From Acidobacteriaceae bacterium (GTDB lineage Bacteria; Acidobacteriota; Terriglobia; Terriglobales; Acidobacteriaceae), in the NCBI GenBank assembly GCA_003133425.1, contig PKXI01000228.1, positions 1-16,632 on the forward strand: 16,632 nucleotides of DNA, in the 5' to 3' direction. The notes beneath the pieces were generated by a model. The model saw only the letters and a program-made list of their open reading frames with translations. It did no database searches and was not told the origin of the DNA. The position numbers were made by a program, and so were the translations under genes. Shown here piece by piece: positions 7,858-15,168 of this stretch. How positions within the stretch are numbered: position 1 is the first letter of the stretch; every line of letters starts with the position of its first letter.

Positions 7858-10800
7858 CTATGGATTCACGCGTTCAACTACTGCCGGGAGAGTGATGGAC
7901 CCAATGCGGCCGGAGCTTTCGTCAACCACAATAATGCGCACGGTTCCGGAGTCCTGATTGTTGTCGAGATATTCGTCGAACGGGATTCCATCACGCTGAA
8001 CTTTCTGATAGGTGGCGGGCTTGAGACTAAGAGCCAGCGTCTGCTCCTTTAGTTCTGCACGCATTCCAGTTTCATCGCGTTGCACGAGAAAGATATCGAG
8101 CCTGCCGGTATATCGATCGCCCTGTTGCGTAATGGCGACGTCGTTGGCGGCGATGGCGAGTGAGACGGCGGCGCCGGCAGATGCGGAGGCCCGGTGGGCG
8201 CTGAGGGCGATTTCAGTTGAGTCGAGGGGTTGCCAAATCGCCTGTTTGAACCGATCTTTCAGCGTGGATGGTTCTTTGGCGTAGAGATAACCAGTGCGAT
8301 AGCGCAACGTAATTCCGCGCCGCGCGGGGACAGTGACGGTCAACAGGTGGTATTGATCGTCCGGCGGAGTATCTGGCGCGAAGCTCAGGAGATAGGTGGC
8401 CTGACCATCCTCAATCACACTTTTGAGATTAGCGACCATGTCATCGGAACGGTTAAACGATCGTCCGCCAGTGGCCTGCGCCATCTGCTGGATTGCGGCC
8501 TGAACGGGGCGGATATCTTGCCTCAGCTGGGCAGCGGCGCGCGCTCCAGGGTTAGGGCCAGGATCATCCGAAGAGCCATTGGGGATATTGCCTCTGACCG
8601 AGGGGTCCAACTGCACGCTGTCGTTCTGCAGGCTTGCGTCAGTGCCCGCAGTTTCCATCAGCGAGACATCGAGCGGGTAGAGACTGACGTGAGCGTCGTT
8701 GAGCGCCTCCTGAGTGCGCATGGCGACGCTGCCGATACTACTGGAGCCTTTGCCGTTGCCGGCCCCCCGATCGGACCAGTTAGCAAGCACGTTGTTGCTG
8801 GCGATCCAGACAAGGTTCTTGTGACCGGGAATGGCGCCCATGTGCGCTGCGACCGCAACCACAACAGTCAGTGCCTGGCGCGTGGGATCGCTGCCTTCCT
8901 TCATCATCTTTGGATCGGAGGCGGTACCTGAAACTCCGCCCGGGATGTCGAGGACCGAGGAGCTGTTCGCCCCTCCGCCCGCGTTTCCGTTGACGTACTG
9001 CATGTCGATAGCGGTTTGAACGGTATCAAAATGCTGCTGATTGCGCATCTCGTCCTCCTGCGCGCGGGCAAGATCCTGGGAATTCGGCAGCCACCCGCGG
9101 AGCGAGGAGATCAGGGCCTCATGGTCGGTGGTTCCTTCTGCCATGACGCGGAATCCATAGCCGGTGCGAACGTAGAGGCCGACCGGTTCAGATGCTGGGA
9201 GGTTGTCTAAAAAATCGAGGATGCGCTCGCGGACTCGCGTGATATCGGCGAAGCTCAGGCTGCTCGCATCGAGGAGGACAATGGTTGAGCTTTCCGGGGG
9301 GGATGTGCCCTCAGGCTGTGCGCTGGCCATGGCGTCGAAGCGGTTGGAATAAAGGGCGGGCTGTGCCGCGGCTGCGGAGGTGAGTTGGCCTGTCGATCCG
9401 GCGCTCGCATGACTGAATGAGCGGGGGTTCTGTTTCTTGCCATTGTCTAAAATCACAAAGTCTTCCCGCGCAAGGTCGGTAACCGGGTGGCCCTTTTTGT
9501 CGTACGCCGTAACACCGATGTCGACCAGGCGCGTGCTGACATGGAGAGAGAATTTGGCCTCGGCGGCTGCGGGAGCGGGGACCGCACTTGTTTGCTGGAG
9601 ATCGTTAGACACGGCGAGGCTGATCTCAGGAGTGGGGGGCGGAGCGGATGGTTCCGGCGCGGGAGCAGGGGCGGCGCTGCTGGGCACGACAGGGGCGGCA
9701 TCGTCTGTTTTGGCGACGGTGGCGGTGGCGGATGCGGCGGGCTCTGGATTCCCGTTCGTCAGGGCCGGCGGCTGGTTTTGATTCGCTGCGGATGACAGGT
9801 CAGGCGGGGACGCAGTATTTGCGGCTGCGCCCGGGGTGGATGCAGGTTCGGAGTTGTTGGCGGTCAGGATGCGCGACTCGGAGTGAAAGAGGTGATATTG
9901 GTTGAAGACGACTTCGTTCAGCATGGTTTGCGGCAGCTCATCTGCTGGGCTGTTGTCTTGAACGTCAATTTGAACCGCACCACTGGTGGTGGGAATGACC
10001 CCTCCGGAGAAGGGCTTTTGAGATTTTACCTGCATCGGGGCAACCGAAACGGAGATGCTCTTGATGGGGCAGAAATAGTTCTGGCTGCCGAGCTCAACGG
10101 GGCCGTACTCCACCATGAGTTCGGCTTTTGCGATGGGATCGGATTTGCTGAGGTCGCTGCTGAGAGTCAGGCGAAGAATGGTTCCAGTCGGCGGGTCAAT
10201 GGTAACTTCACCGTGATACGCGGGGGAGTGCTGGAAGATGCGACCGCCTACGCAGCAGAATTTGACTTGGTAATGCGACGCACCCACGGGAACCTGAAAA
10301 CGAAACACCGCCACCGGATTGGCCGCGCCCTGCTCCCAATGACTCCACGCCAGCTTGCCATGCGGCAGATCTGAGAAGACGGCAATGAGGATCGGGCCGA
10401 ATTCGCCGAAGGTGGTCAAGCCAGTGATTCCTGACGCTGCGGCGCCTTGCGCTTCTGCTGGTGTCTCGGCAATCTCCTGGCCATCACGATAGGTCACGAT
10501 CCTGGTAGACCGGCTGACTGGATGGAGAGGCTGGGCGGGAATGAAGGTGCCACTCGGCGCGCTCGGGCCCCCTCTCTCAAGTACGGCCGGGGTGTCTTGA
10601 AAACTGATCGTATCGCGACTCGCAAAGAGGTTCGGGAGCAGACGGAGGGTTGTCTTGATGTAGTCGATGGCCGTCGCCATGATTTCGCGTTGCTGCTCGA
10701 GAGTGGGCGCCGGTTGAGTTGGGATTTCGGCCGGCGGGGGATCGAGGAATGTCGCCTGATCTGCGAGTGCCACGAGCGCGCGCCGGGACTTGGGTCCGGG

Positions 10801-11004
10801 AAGCGCGGCCAGGAAATCGGCGAGTTTCGCATTGCTCAAGCGCTCCGCGAGTTCCAGTCCGAATAGCCGGTCAGCAATTTTGCCGTCCGATTTTCCGTGA
10901 CTGGAAACGACCACGCGGTTCAGTTGTTCGACGGTGACACGCCCAAAGGCAAAGGCCGATACTGTGAGCTGGAGCAAGAGCCAGATAAGTATCGCCTTCT
11001 TCAT
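7858..11004 (-). CDS. Secreted VWFA-related protein (acidobacterial family)
   Basis: A 1048-residue protein of unknown function. A signal peptide covers residues 1-19 or so (MKKA, then a hydrophobic core ending SAFA). Residues 20-380 form an unassigned extracytoplasmic region with a possible disulphide or metal cysteine cluster (C250, C251, C312). Residues 381-485 are a low-complexity Pro/Ala/Ser linker. Residues about 486-910 match the acidobacterial VWFA-related family: FSLHVSTRLVDIGVTAYDK, then DLAREDFVILDNGKKQ, a central strand TIVLLDASSLSFAD (574-587), GHKNLVWIAS (727-736), YPLDVS (776-781) and a TGGRSF segment (845-850). The metal site reads DASSLS, not a strict DxSxS. Residues 911-1048 form a further beta-rich domain. 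GAGG lies about 12 nt before the ATG. Members of this family are expanded in acidobacteria; their role is unproven, perhaps adhesion or protein assembly. Confidence 0.88.
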   Translation of the reverse strand: MKKAILIWLLLQLTVSAFAFGRVTVEQLNRVVVSSHGKSDGKIADRLFGLELAERLSNAKLADFLAALPGPKSRRALVALADQATFLDPPPAEIPTQPAPTLEQQREIMATAIDYIKTTLRLLPNLFASRDTISFQDTPAVLERGGPSAPSGTFIPAQPLHPVSRSTRIVTYRDGQEIAETPAEAQGAAASGITGLTTFGEFGPILIAVFSDLPHGKLAWSHWEQGAANPVAVFRFQVPVGASHYQVKFCCVGGRIFQHSPAYHGEVTIDPPTGTILRLTLSSDLSKSDPIAKAELMVEYGPVELGSQNYFCPIKSISVSVAPMQVKSQKPFSGGVIPTTSGAVQIDVQDNSPADELPQTMLNEVVFNQYHLFHSESRILTANNSEPASTPGAAANTASPPDLSSAANQNQPPALTNGNPEPAASATATVAKTDDAAPVVPSSAAPAPAPEPSAPPPTPEISLAVSNDLQQTSAVPAPAAAEAKFSLHVSTRLVDIGVTAYDKKGHPVTDLAREDFVILDNGKKQNPRSFSHASAGSTGQLTSAAAAQPALYSNRFDAMASAQPEGTSPPESSTIVLLDASSLSFADITRVRERILDFLDNLPASEPVGLYVRTGYGFRVMAEGTTDHEALISSLRGWLPNSQDLARAQEDEMRNQQHFDTVQTAIDMQYVNGNAGGGANSSSVLDIPGGVSGTASDPKMMKEGSDPTRQALTVVVAVAAHMGAIPGHKNLVWIASNNVLANWSDRGAGNGKGSSSIGSVAMRTQEALNDAHVSLYPLDVSLMETAGTDASLQNDSVQLDPSVRGNIPNGSSDDPGPNPGARAAAQLRQDIRPVQAAIQQMAQATGGRSFNRSDDMVANLKSVIEDGQATYLLSFAPDTPPDDQYHLLTVTVPARRGITLRYRTGYLYAKEPSTLKDRFKQAIWQPLDSTEIALSAHRASASAGAAVSLAIAANDVAITQQGDRYTGRLDIFLVQRDETGMRAELKEQTLALSLKPATYQKVQRDGIPFDEYLDNNQDSGTVRIIVVDESSGRIGSITLPAVVERVNP

Positions 11005-11065
11005 GCCGGGTGCAATCCTCGTGTGACGTGCGGCTTCAGTTTAGGCCCCGGTGACAGCGCCCTGC

Positions 11066-11079
11066 AACCAGAACTGGTT
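11066..11079. promoter_or_regulatory. Inverted repeat AACCAG-AA-CTGGTT in a divergent gap
   Basis: A perfect 6-bp inverted repeat with a 2-bp centre lies in the 184-bp gap between the leftward VWFA gene (start 11004) and the rightward ypdA-like gene (start 11189). Its position would allow control of either gene. No regulator is known for it, and no clear -35/-10 pair could be placed nearby. Confidence 0.25.
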
Positions 11080-11188
11080 TGATGCCCGCTGCTACAAAAT
11101 CCAGGAGCAAGAATCGTCCATTCGATTGGCGTGGGCAATCTCGGCCAATTCTCAAGCGGCGGCCAACTTGATGCCCTAATCTAGAATC

Positions 11189-12208
11189 ATGAACGAGCTT
11201 ACGCAGCGTCCCACGGCTACCACAGAAGCTCCCTTTGACCTGCTCGTGCTCGGCGCCGGGCCGACCGGCCTGGCCTGCGCCATCGAAGCCCAGAAGGCCG
11301 GATTCCGGACTGTCCTGGTCGACAAGGGCTGCCTGTGCAACTCCCTCTTTCACTACCCGGCCCACATGACTTTCTTCACCACTTCGGAGCGGCTGGAGAT
11401 CGGCGGGATTCCTTTTCCGAGTCCCAATGCCAAGCCCTCTCGCGATGAAGCGCTGCAGTACTACCGCCTGGTGGCCGCGTACTACAAACTCGACGTTCGG
11501 CAGTACCAGTGCGTTAAGCGGGTTACGGGCGCGGACGGTGCGTTTGCCGTGCACACGGAGGACCGCTTCGGCCGCCCTGGGGTTATCGAAGCCCGCAAGC
11601 TTGTTATCTCTTCAGGGTATTATGACCTGCCAAATTTCATGAACATTCCTGGCGAAAACCTGAGCAAGGTTCAGCACTATTACGTCGATCCTCACCCTTA
11701 TTTCGAGATGAATGTCGCGGTGATCGGCGGCAAGAACTCGGCTGCGATTGCAGCGCTCGAGTTGTGGCGCAGTGGCGCGCACGTAACGTTAATCTATCGC
11801 GGGCCCGGGGTTACTCCGAACGTAAAGTACTGGATCAAGCCCGACATTGAAAACCGGATTAAAGATGGCGAGATCAAGGCGATATTTGACACCGACGTGG
11901 TGGAAATAACACCGGACGAGGTGATCGTGGAGACCCCCGAGGGGCGGCAGACGCTCGCCAACGATTTTGTCTTCGCCATGACCGGCTACCATCCCGACTT
12001 CAGGTTCCTTGAAAGTCTCGGCGTGCGCTTCGAAGGGCCGGACAAGCTCCCGGTGTGCAATGCGGAGACGCTGGAGAGCAACGTGCCGGGCATCTACCTT
12101 GCGGGGGTGATTGTGGCGGGCTCGCGGACCAACGAGATTTTCATTGAAAATGGCCGGTTCCACGGCCGACAGATTGCCGCGGCGCTTGCATTTAAGCTGA
12201 AGGCATAA
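11189..12208 (+). CDS. ypdA: YpdA-like FAD/NAD(P) oxidoreductase (bacillithiol disulfide reductase family)
   Basis: A 339-residue cytoplasmic flavoprotein of the thioredoxin-reductase fold. FAD binding is shown by LGAGPTGLA (21-29) and by the C-terminal AGVIVAGSRTNEIFIENGRFHG. NADPH binding is shown by VIGGKNSAAIAALEL (178-192). Phrases shared with Bacillus/Staphylococcus YpdA include NSLFHYPAHMTFFTTSERLEIG, FVFAMTGYHPDF and NEIFIENGRFHG. In firmicutes YpdA reduces bacillithiol disulfide. There is no CxxC pair as in thioredoxin reductase, and the cysteine reported as important in S. aureus YpdA (GGPCG) is threonine here (GAGPTG, T26); two other cysteines occur at 48 and 50. No ribosome site precedes the ATG; TAATCT (11177-11182) ends 6 nt before it, so a leaderless message is possible. 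The exact substrate is uncertain. Confidence 0.87.
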   Translation: MNELTQRPTATTEAPFDLLVLGAGPTGLACAIEAQKAGFRTVLVDKGCLCNSLFHYPAHMTFFTTSERLEIGGIPFPSPNAKPSRDEALQYYRLVAAYYKLDVRQYQCVKRVTGADGAFAVHTEDRFGRPGVIEARKLVISSGYYDLPNFMNIPGENLSKVQHYYVDPHPYFEMNVAVIGGKNSAAIAALELWRSGAHVTLIYRGPGVTPNVKYWIKPDIENRIKDGEIKAIFDTDVVEITPDEVIVETPEGRQTLANDFVFAMTGYHPDFRFLESLGVRFEGPDKLPVCNAETLESNVPGIYLAGVIVAGSRTNEIFIENGRFHGRQIAAALAFKLKA

Positions 12209-12249
12209 AGCTGGAATCTGAGGGCTGACTCCGCAGCCGATCCGGTAAG

Positions 12250-14157
12250 ATGAGGCCCTCGAACTCTTCGAAAGGCAGGCAATTCCCCATGCGCTGGTGG
12301 CCCCGCACGATTCGACTGCAGATGCTTGCGGGCCTTCTGTTGTTGGAATCGCTTTCGATTGGGCTGTTTGCCGTGCTGCTGATCCGCCAGCAGACGAATG
12401 AAAGCTATATGCGGGCCAGGACGCGGCTGTCGTACGAGGCGACCTCTGTTGCCATGCAGTCCAGTGAGGCCTTGGCCCAGAATCGGCCCGGGTGGGTCGG
12501 CCTTTCGGTGAAGATGATGGGCGAGGCGCCGACGGTATCAGTGGCCAAGGTCACCGATCCGGCCGGCAACGTTCTGTTCGTCAGCAAGGGCGAGGCCGAC
12601 GAGGTGAAGCTCGAACCTGAAGAGAGGGCACAGATTCCCTTCATTCGGCACGACGATCCCAGATTCTTCGTCCTGGATGGGAACCGATGGGAGAGCGCCG
12701 CGGCCATTTATACCGGTACCGACCTGCGCGGGTTCGCATGGGTGCAGTACGACAAGGCATGGGTAAGGGAACAGCTCAGTTATATTCTTCGCGACACCGC
12801 CATCTTCGCCATCATCTGGATTCTGGCTTCGGCCGTGCTTGTTTTGCTGATGGCGCGCTCGATCTACCGGCCGCTGGCAACATTGCAGCGCGGCACCCGA
12901 GCCCTGATGACGGCACAGGAAGACGGCGGCAACTTTCCGCTGCCGGCGGGGGAGCAAAACGAGATTGGCGAACTTATCGAGGCCTTCAACAGCATGGTGG
13001 CCTCCATCGCCGAGCAGCGCTCCGGGCTGAACGACACTCTATCGCTGTTGGACTCCATGCTGGCCAACGCGCCGATCGGGCTGGCCTTTTTTGATCGCGG
13101 CTGCCGGTTTACCCGCGTTAACAAGGTGTTTGCCGACCTGACTGGAGTTTCGCTAAGCCGGCACCTGGGCCGCACCCTGCCGGAATTGCTGCCGCAACCT
13201 GCTGCCCAGCATCTTGAGAACGCGGTGCTGCGGGTATTTGCGGAGCAGGAACCGATGCGCAACTTTGAGATCAGCGGCCAGGGCGGGAAGCTGGGGCGCC
13301 CGTGGACCTGGCAGGTGAGCGCCTACCCGGTGCGGACTACTCCGCAACAGATTCGCTGGGCGGGCGTGATCGTGCTGGACGCCAGCGACCGAAAGCGCAG
13401 TGAAGAGGCGCTGCGCAAGGCGGAGAAGCTCGCCGTTACCGGCCGCCTCGCTGCTTCAATCGCGCACGAAATCAACAATCCGCTCGAAGCTATTACGAAC
13501 CTGCTTTTCCTGCTGCGCAACTACTGCGAACTCAAAGACCCGGCCTTGAATTATGTGACCATGGCCGAGTACGAGGTTCGCCGCATCGCCGAAATTACGC
13601 AGCAGACGCTCCGCTTCTATCGCCAATCCACACTCCCGACGCGTTCCAAAATGAACGAGTTGCTGGATTCCGTGCTGAGCCTTTATCAAGGCCGGTTCCA
13701 TGCACTCAACATACAGGTGGAACGAGACTACGATCCAGAACTGGACCTGTTCTGCTTTGCGGGAGAAATCCGCCAGGTCTTCGCAAACCTGGTTGGCAAT
13801 TCCATTGACGCATCCGCGGCCGGCGGCCGGCTGGTGGTTCGCGCGCGGCGCTCGCACAATTGGAAGGACCCTCTCCAGACAGGAGTTCGATTCACGGCAG
13901 CGGACACCGGCGCGGGCATGGAGCCGGAGGTGTGCAAACGCGCCTTCGAGGCCTTTTTTACAACCAAGGAAGTGACCGGAACCGGTCTCGGCCTCTGGAT
14001 CAGCATGGAAATCATTAACAAACACCACGGGATGATTCACCTGCGGAGCCGCACCGCAAGCCAAGGCAAACCCTCCGGCACTGTGATTCAGTTCTTTATC
14101 CCCGACGACCCAAACCTGATGGCCGCCTCTGAAGCGTCGCCGAACGGCGCCGGATAA
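12250..14157 (+). CDS. Membrane sensor histidine kinase (HAMP-PAS-HisKA-HATPase)
   Basis: A 635-residue two-component sensor. Transmembrane segments at about 26-46 and 183-202 flank a roughly 135-residue periplasmic sensor region. A HAMP linker follows (about 203-257), then a PAS domain (about 262-380) starting LLDSMLANAPIGLAFFD. The dimerisation/phosphotransfer domain carries H406 in SIAHEINNPLEA. The ATPase domain has the N box (NLVGNSIDA, 513-521), G1 (DTGAGM, 552-557), F box (FEAFFTTK, 566-573) and G2 (GTGLGLWI, 577-584). No response regulator is adjacent, so it is an orphan in this window. Position 12250 is the longest start; ATG 12289 gives MRWWPRTIRLQ with AGGCAGG 9 nt ahead and is at least as likely. 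The stimulus is unknown. It begins 41 nt after the ypdA-like gene, which permits co-transcription. Confidence 0.9.
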   Translation: MRPSNSSKGRQFPMRWWPRTIRLQMLAGLLLLESLSIGLFAVLLIRQQTNESYMRARTRLSYEATSVAMQSSEALAQNRPGWVGLSVKMMGEAPTVSVAKVTDPAGNVLFVSKGEADEVKLEPEERAQIPFIRHDDPRFFVLDGNRWESAAAIYTGTDLRGFAWVQYDKAWVREQLSYILRDTAIFAIIWILASAVLVLLMARSIYRPLATLQRGTRALMTAQEDGGNFPLPAGEQNEIGELIEAFNSMVASIAEQRSGLNDTLSLLDSMLANAPIGLAFFDRGCRFTRVNKVFADLTGVSLSRHLGRTLPELLPQPAAQHLENAVLRVFAEQEPMRNFEISGQGGKLGRPWTWQVSAYPVRTTPQQIRWAGVIVLDASDRKRSEEALRKAEKLAVTGRLAASIAHEINNPLEAITNLLFLLRNYCELKDPALNYVTMAEYEVRRIAEITQQTLRFYRQSTLPTRSKMNELLDSVLSLYQGRFHALNIQVERDYDPELDLFCFAGEIRQVFANLVGNSIDASAAGGRLVVRARRSHNWKDPLQTGVRFTAADTGAGMEPEVCKRAFEAFFTTKEVTGTGLGLWISMEIINKHHGMIHLRSRTASQGKPSGTVIQFFIPDDPNLMAASEASPNGAG

Positions 14158-14185
14158 AACTCCGCAAAAAAATTTCTCGCGGGTC

Positions 14186-14216
14186 TTGACTGCTCACGTA
14201 TTTTATGTGCTACAGT
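14186..14216 (+). promoter_or_regulatory. Candidate promoter of the BlaI-type gene
   Basis: TTGACT (14186-14191) and TACAGT (14211-14216) are 19 bp apart, a little long for a housekeeping promoter. The expected transcript start, about 7 nt after TACAGT, falls at or just before the ATG at 14227. No ribosome site precedes the ATG, which agrees with a leaderless or nearly leaderless message. The CTACAG here resembles the TACA half of BlaI/MecI operators, but no matching TGTA half at the usual distance was found. Confidence 0.45.
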
Positions 14217-14217
14217 C

Positions 14218-14242
14218 AGTAACACTATGACGAGTAACACTA
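14218..14242 (+). repeat. Direct repeat AGTAACACTA x2 across the blaI start codon
   Basis: AGTAACACTA occurs at 14218-14227 and again at 14233-14242, a period of 15 bp. The first copy ends on the A of the ATG at 14227; the second encodes residues of the N-terminus (SNTT). It could be a tandem operator half-site for autoregulation or a small duplication. Because 15 is a multiple of three, such a duplication would keep the reading frame. Confidence 0.6.
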
Positions 14243-14616
14243 CTTCAGGTCATGATCCCGCGGAGTTGGGCGAGCTGGAACGAAGCATTCTGCTGATTGT
14301 GTGGCGCGTGGGCGACGTTACCGCCGAGCAGGTCCGCGAAGAACTGGGGCGTCCGCTCAAGGACTCCACGATTCGCACTGTGCTGCGGCGGCTGGAGGAG
14401 AAGGGCTACGTCGCGCATTCGGTTGAGAACCGCACCTTTCTTTATCGGCCGGCCGAGACCCGTCAGCGAGTGGCCGGGCGCGCCGTGAAACGCATCGTGG
14501 ACTGGTTTTGCGAGGGGTCGGTTGAGGCGTTGCTGGTAGGCATGGTGGACTCCAAAGTCCTGGACCGCGCCGAGTTGCAGCGGCTGGCCGACGCGCCGAC
14601 GCGCGAGCCAGAATGA
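14227..14616 (+). CDS. BlaI/MecI/CopY-family transcriptional repressor, C-terminus possibly rearranged
   Basis: A 129-residue winged-helix regulator of the penicillinase-repressor family, which binds as a dimer to a promoter dyad and is usually released by cleavage through a BlaR-type membrane peptidase. The DNA-binding domain covers residues about 13-75: LGELERSILLIVWRVGDVTAEQVREEL, then the recognition helix DSTIRTVLRRLEEKGYVAH and the wing NRTFLYRP. The C-terminal dimerisation helices follow (VKRIVDWFCEGSVEALL, DRAELQRLAD). The last seven residues, APTREPE, do not look like the Lys/Arg-rich end expected of the family and lie beyond the suspected junction at 14572-14590. The usual partner peptidase gene (M56) is absent, which fits a break there. 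The start is leaderless-like; the direct repeat spans it. Confidence 0.87.
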   Translation: MTSNTTSGHDPAELGELERSILLIVWRVGDVTAEQVREELGRPLKDSTIRTVLRRLEEKGYVAHSVENRTFLYRPAETRQRVAGRAVKRIVDWFCEGSVEALLVGMVDSKVLDRAELQRLADAPTREPE

Positions 14617-14778
14617 TTCCTCGTCGTTCAAGCCGCGTTGTTGGAATCCGGCGACGGCGTCGCGCAGGTGCGTTTCCAGTTCGCGCCGGTCGTCGGACGC
14701 GAGATTGGGTTGCGCGGCGAGTTCCTGCCGCCAGTTTTCAATCGCGGTGTTCAGATCGTAACGGGTTTGATTTTCCAT
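14569..14778 (-). pseudogene. Truncated permease-prefix-type gene, cut at the junction
   Basis: From ATG 14778 about 70 codons read as the N-terminal domain often encoded next to PadR regulators and called a permease prefix domain: MENQTRYDLNTAIENWRQEL, then DDRRELETHLRDAVAGFQQ, and RGLNDEESFWLARRRVGQP (48-66). In intact relatives this continues into a hydrophobic membrane part. Here, after about residue 66-70, the frame runs on to 14245 only as the complement of the BlaI gene, with no membrane segment. I therefore call the gene broken at about 14572-14590. It overlaps the padR end by 28 bp and is probably translated by coupling. Whether the break is biological or an assembly join cannot be decided here. 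Confidence 0.7.
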
Positions 14779-15089
14779 AATTTGCTCAAGGTGTTGTGAA
14801 CGGTCAGCCATTGCTGGCGTTCGGTTTTGAGAACTTTGCGTCCGTCGGAACTGATGAAATAGTATTTCCGCTGGCGTCCGGTGTCGGCTTCCTTCCATTC
14901 GGAATCAATCAGGCCGTCGCGCTCCAGCCGGTGCAGCACCGGGTAAAGCATTCCATCGCTCCACTCGATGTGGCCGCCGGAAAGCTCGCGGACTTTCTGG
15001 ATGATTTCGTAGCCGTAACTTTCGCCTTCGGCAAGGATGGACAGCAGCAGCGGTTTCGTGGAGGCGGCCACCATGTCTTTAGCAAGCAT
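14751..15089 (-). CDS. PadR-family transcriptional regulator
   Basis: A PadR-type winged-helix regulator of about 113 residues: DMVAASTKPLLLSILAEG, then ESYGYEIIQKVRELSGG, the recognition/wing part WSDGMLYPVLHRLERDGLI, and RKYYFISSDGRKVLKTE, ending in a helical dimerisation tail. The frame extends upstream to an ATG at 15104, but that codon lies inside the spacer of a near-consensus promoter (TTGACA 15124-15119, TATAAG 15101-15096). I therefore start it at 15089 (MLAKDMVAAS), which agrees with the typical PadR N-terminus and would be leaderless or nearly so. A dyad across the promoter suggests autorepression. It overlaps the truncated permease-prefix gene and is divergent from the ABC exporter gene, which it may also control. 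Confidence 0.87.
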   Translation of the reverse strand: MLAKDMVAASTKPLLLSILAEGESYGYEIIQKVRELSGGHIEWSDGMLYPVLHRLERDGLIDSEWKEADTGRQRKYYFISSDGRKVLKTERQQWLTVHNTLSKLWKIKPVTI

Positions 15090-15095
15090 GGCGGT

Positions 15096-15124
15096 CTTAT
15101 ACATTGAACTGTAATGTATGTCAA
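15096..15124 (-). promoter_or_regulatory. padR promoter with embedded PadR-like operator
   Basis: Reading leftward, TTGACA (15124-15119) and TATAAG (15101-15096) are separated by exactly 17 bp, a near-perfect sigma70 promoter. The spacer is almost completely filled by the perfect inverted repeat TACATT-GAACTGT-AATGTA (15100-15118). PadR-family operators are typically built from ATGT/ACAT half-sites, so the dyad is a natural autoregulatory site. Its place between -35 and -10 would block RNA polymerase. The same site lies 50 bp ahead of the likely GTG start of the rightward ABC gene and could repress both. Confidence 0.75.
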
Positions 15125-15168
15125 CAGAAAAATTGCGCTCAAAAACATTGGCGGCTATTTTTCACACG

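Noticed and set aside
9437..9781. Gly/Ala-rich open frame on the plus strand
   Set aside because: Complement of the Pro/Ala/Ser linker of the VWFA-related protein; the apparent glycine-rich repeat is only the reverse reading of that low-complexity stretch.
14245..14898. 217-codon minus-strand open frame taken as one gene
   Set aside because: Its first 40 codons are an out-of-frame reading of padR, the middle about 70 are the real permease-prefix fragment from ATG 14778, and the rest is the complement of blaI.
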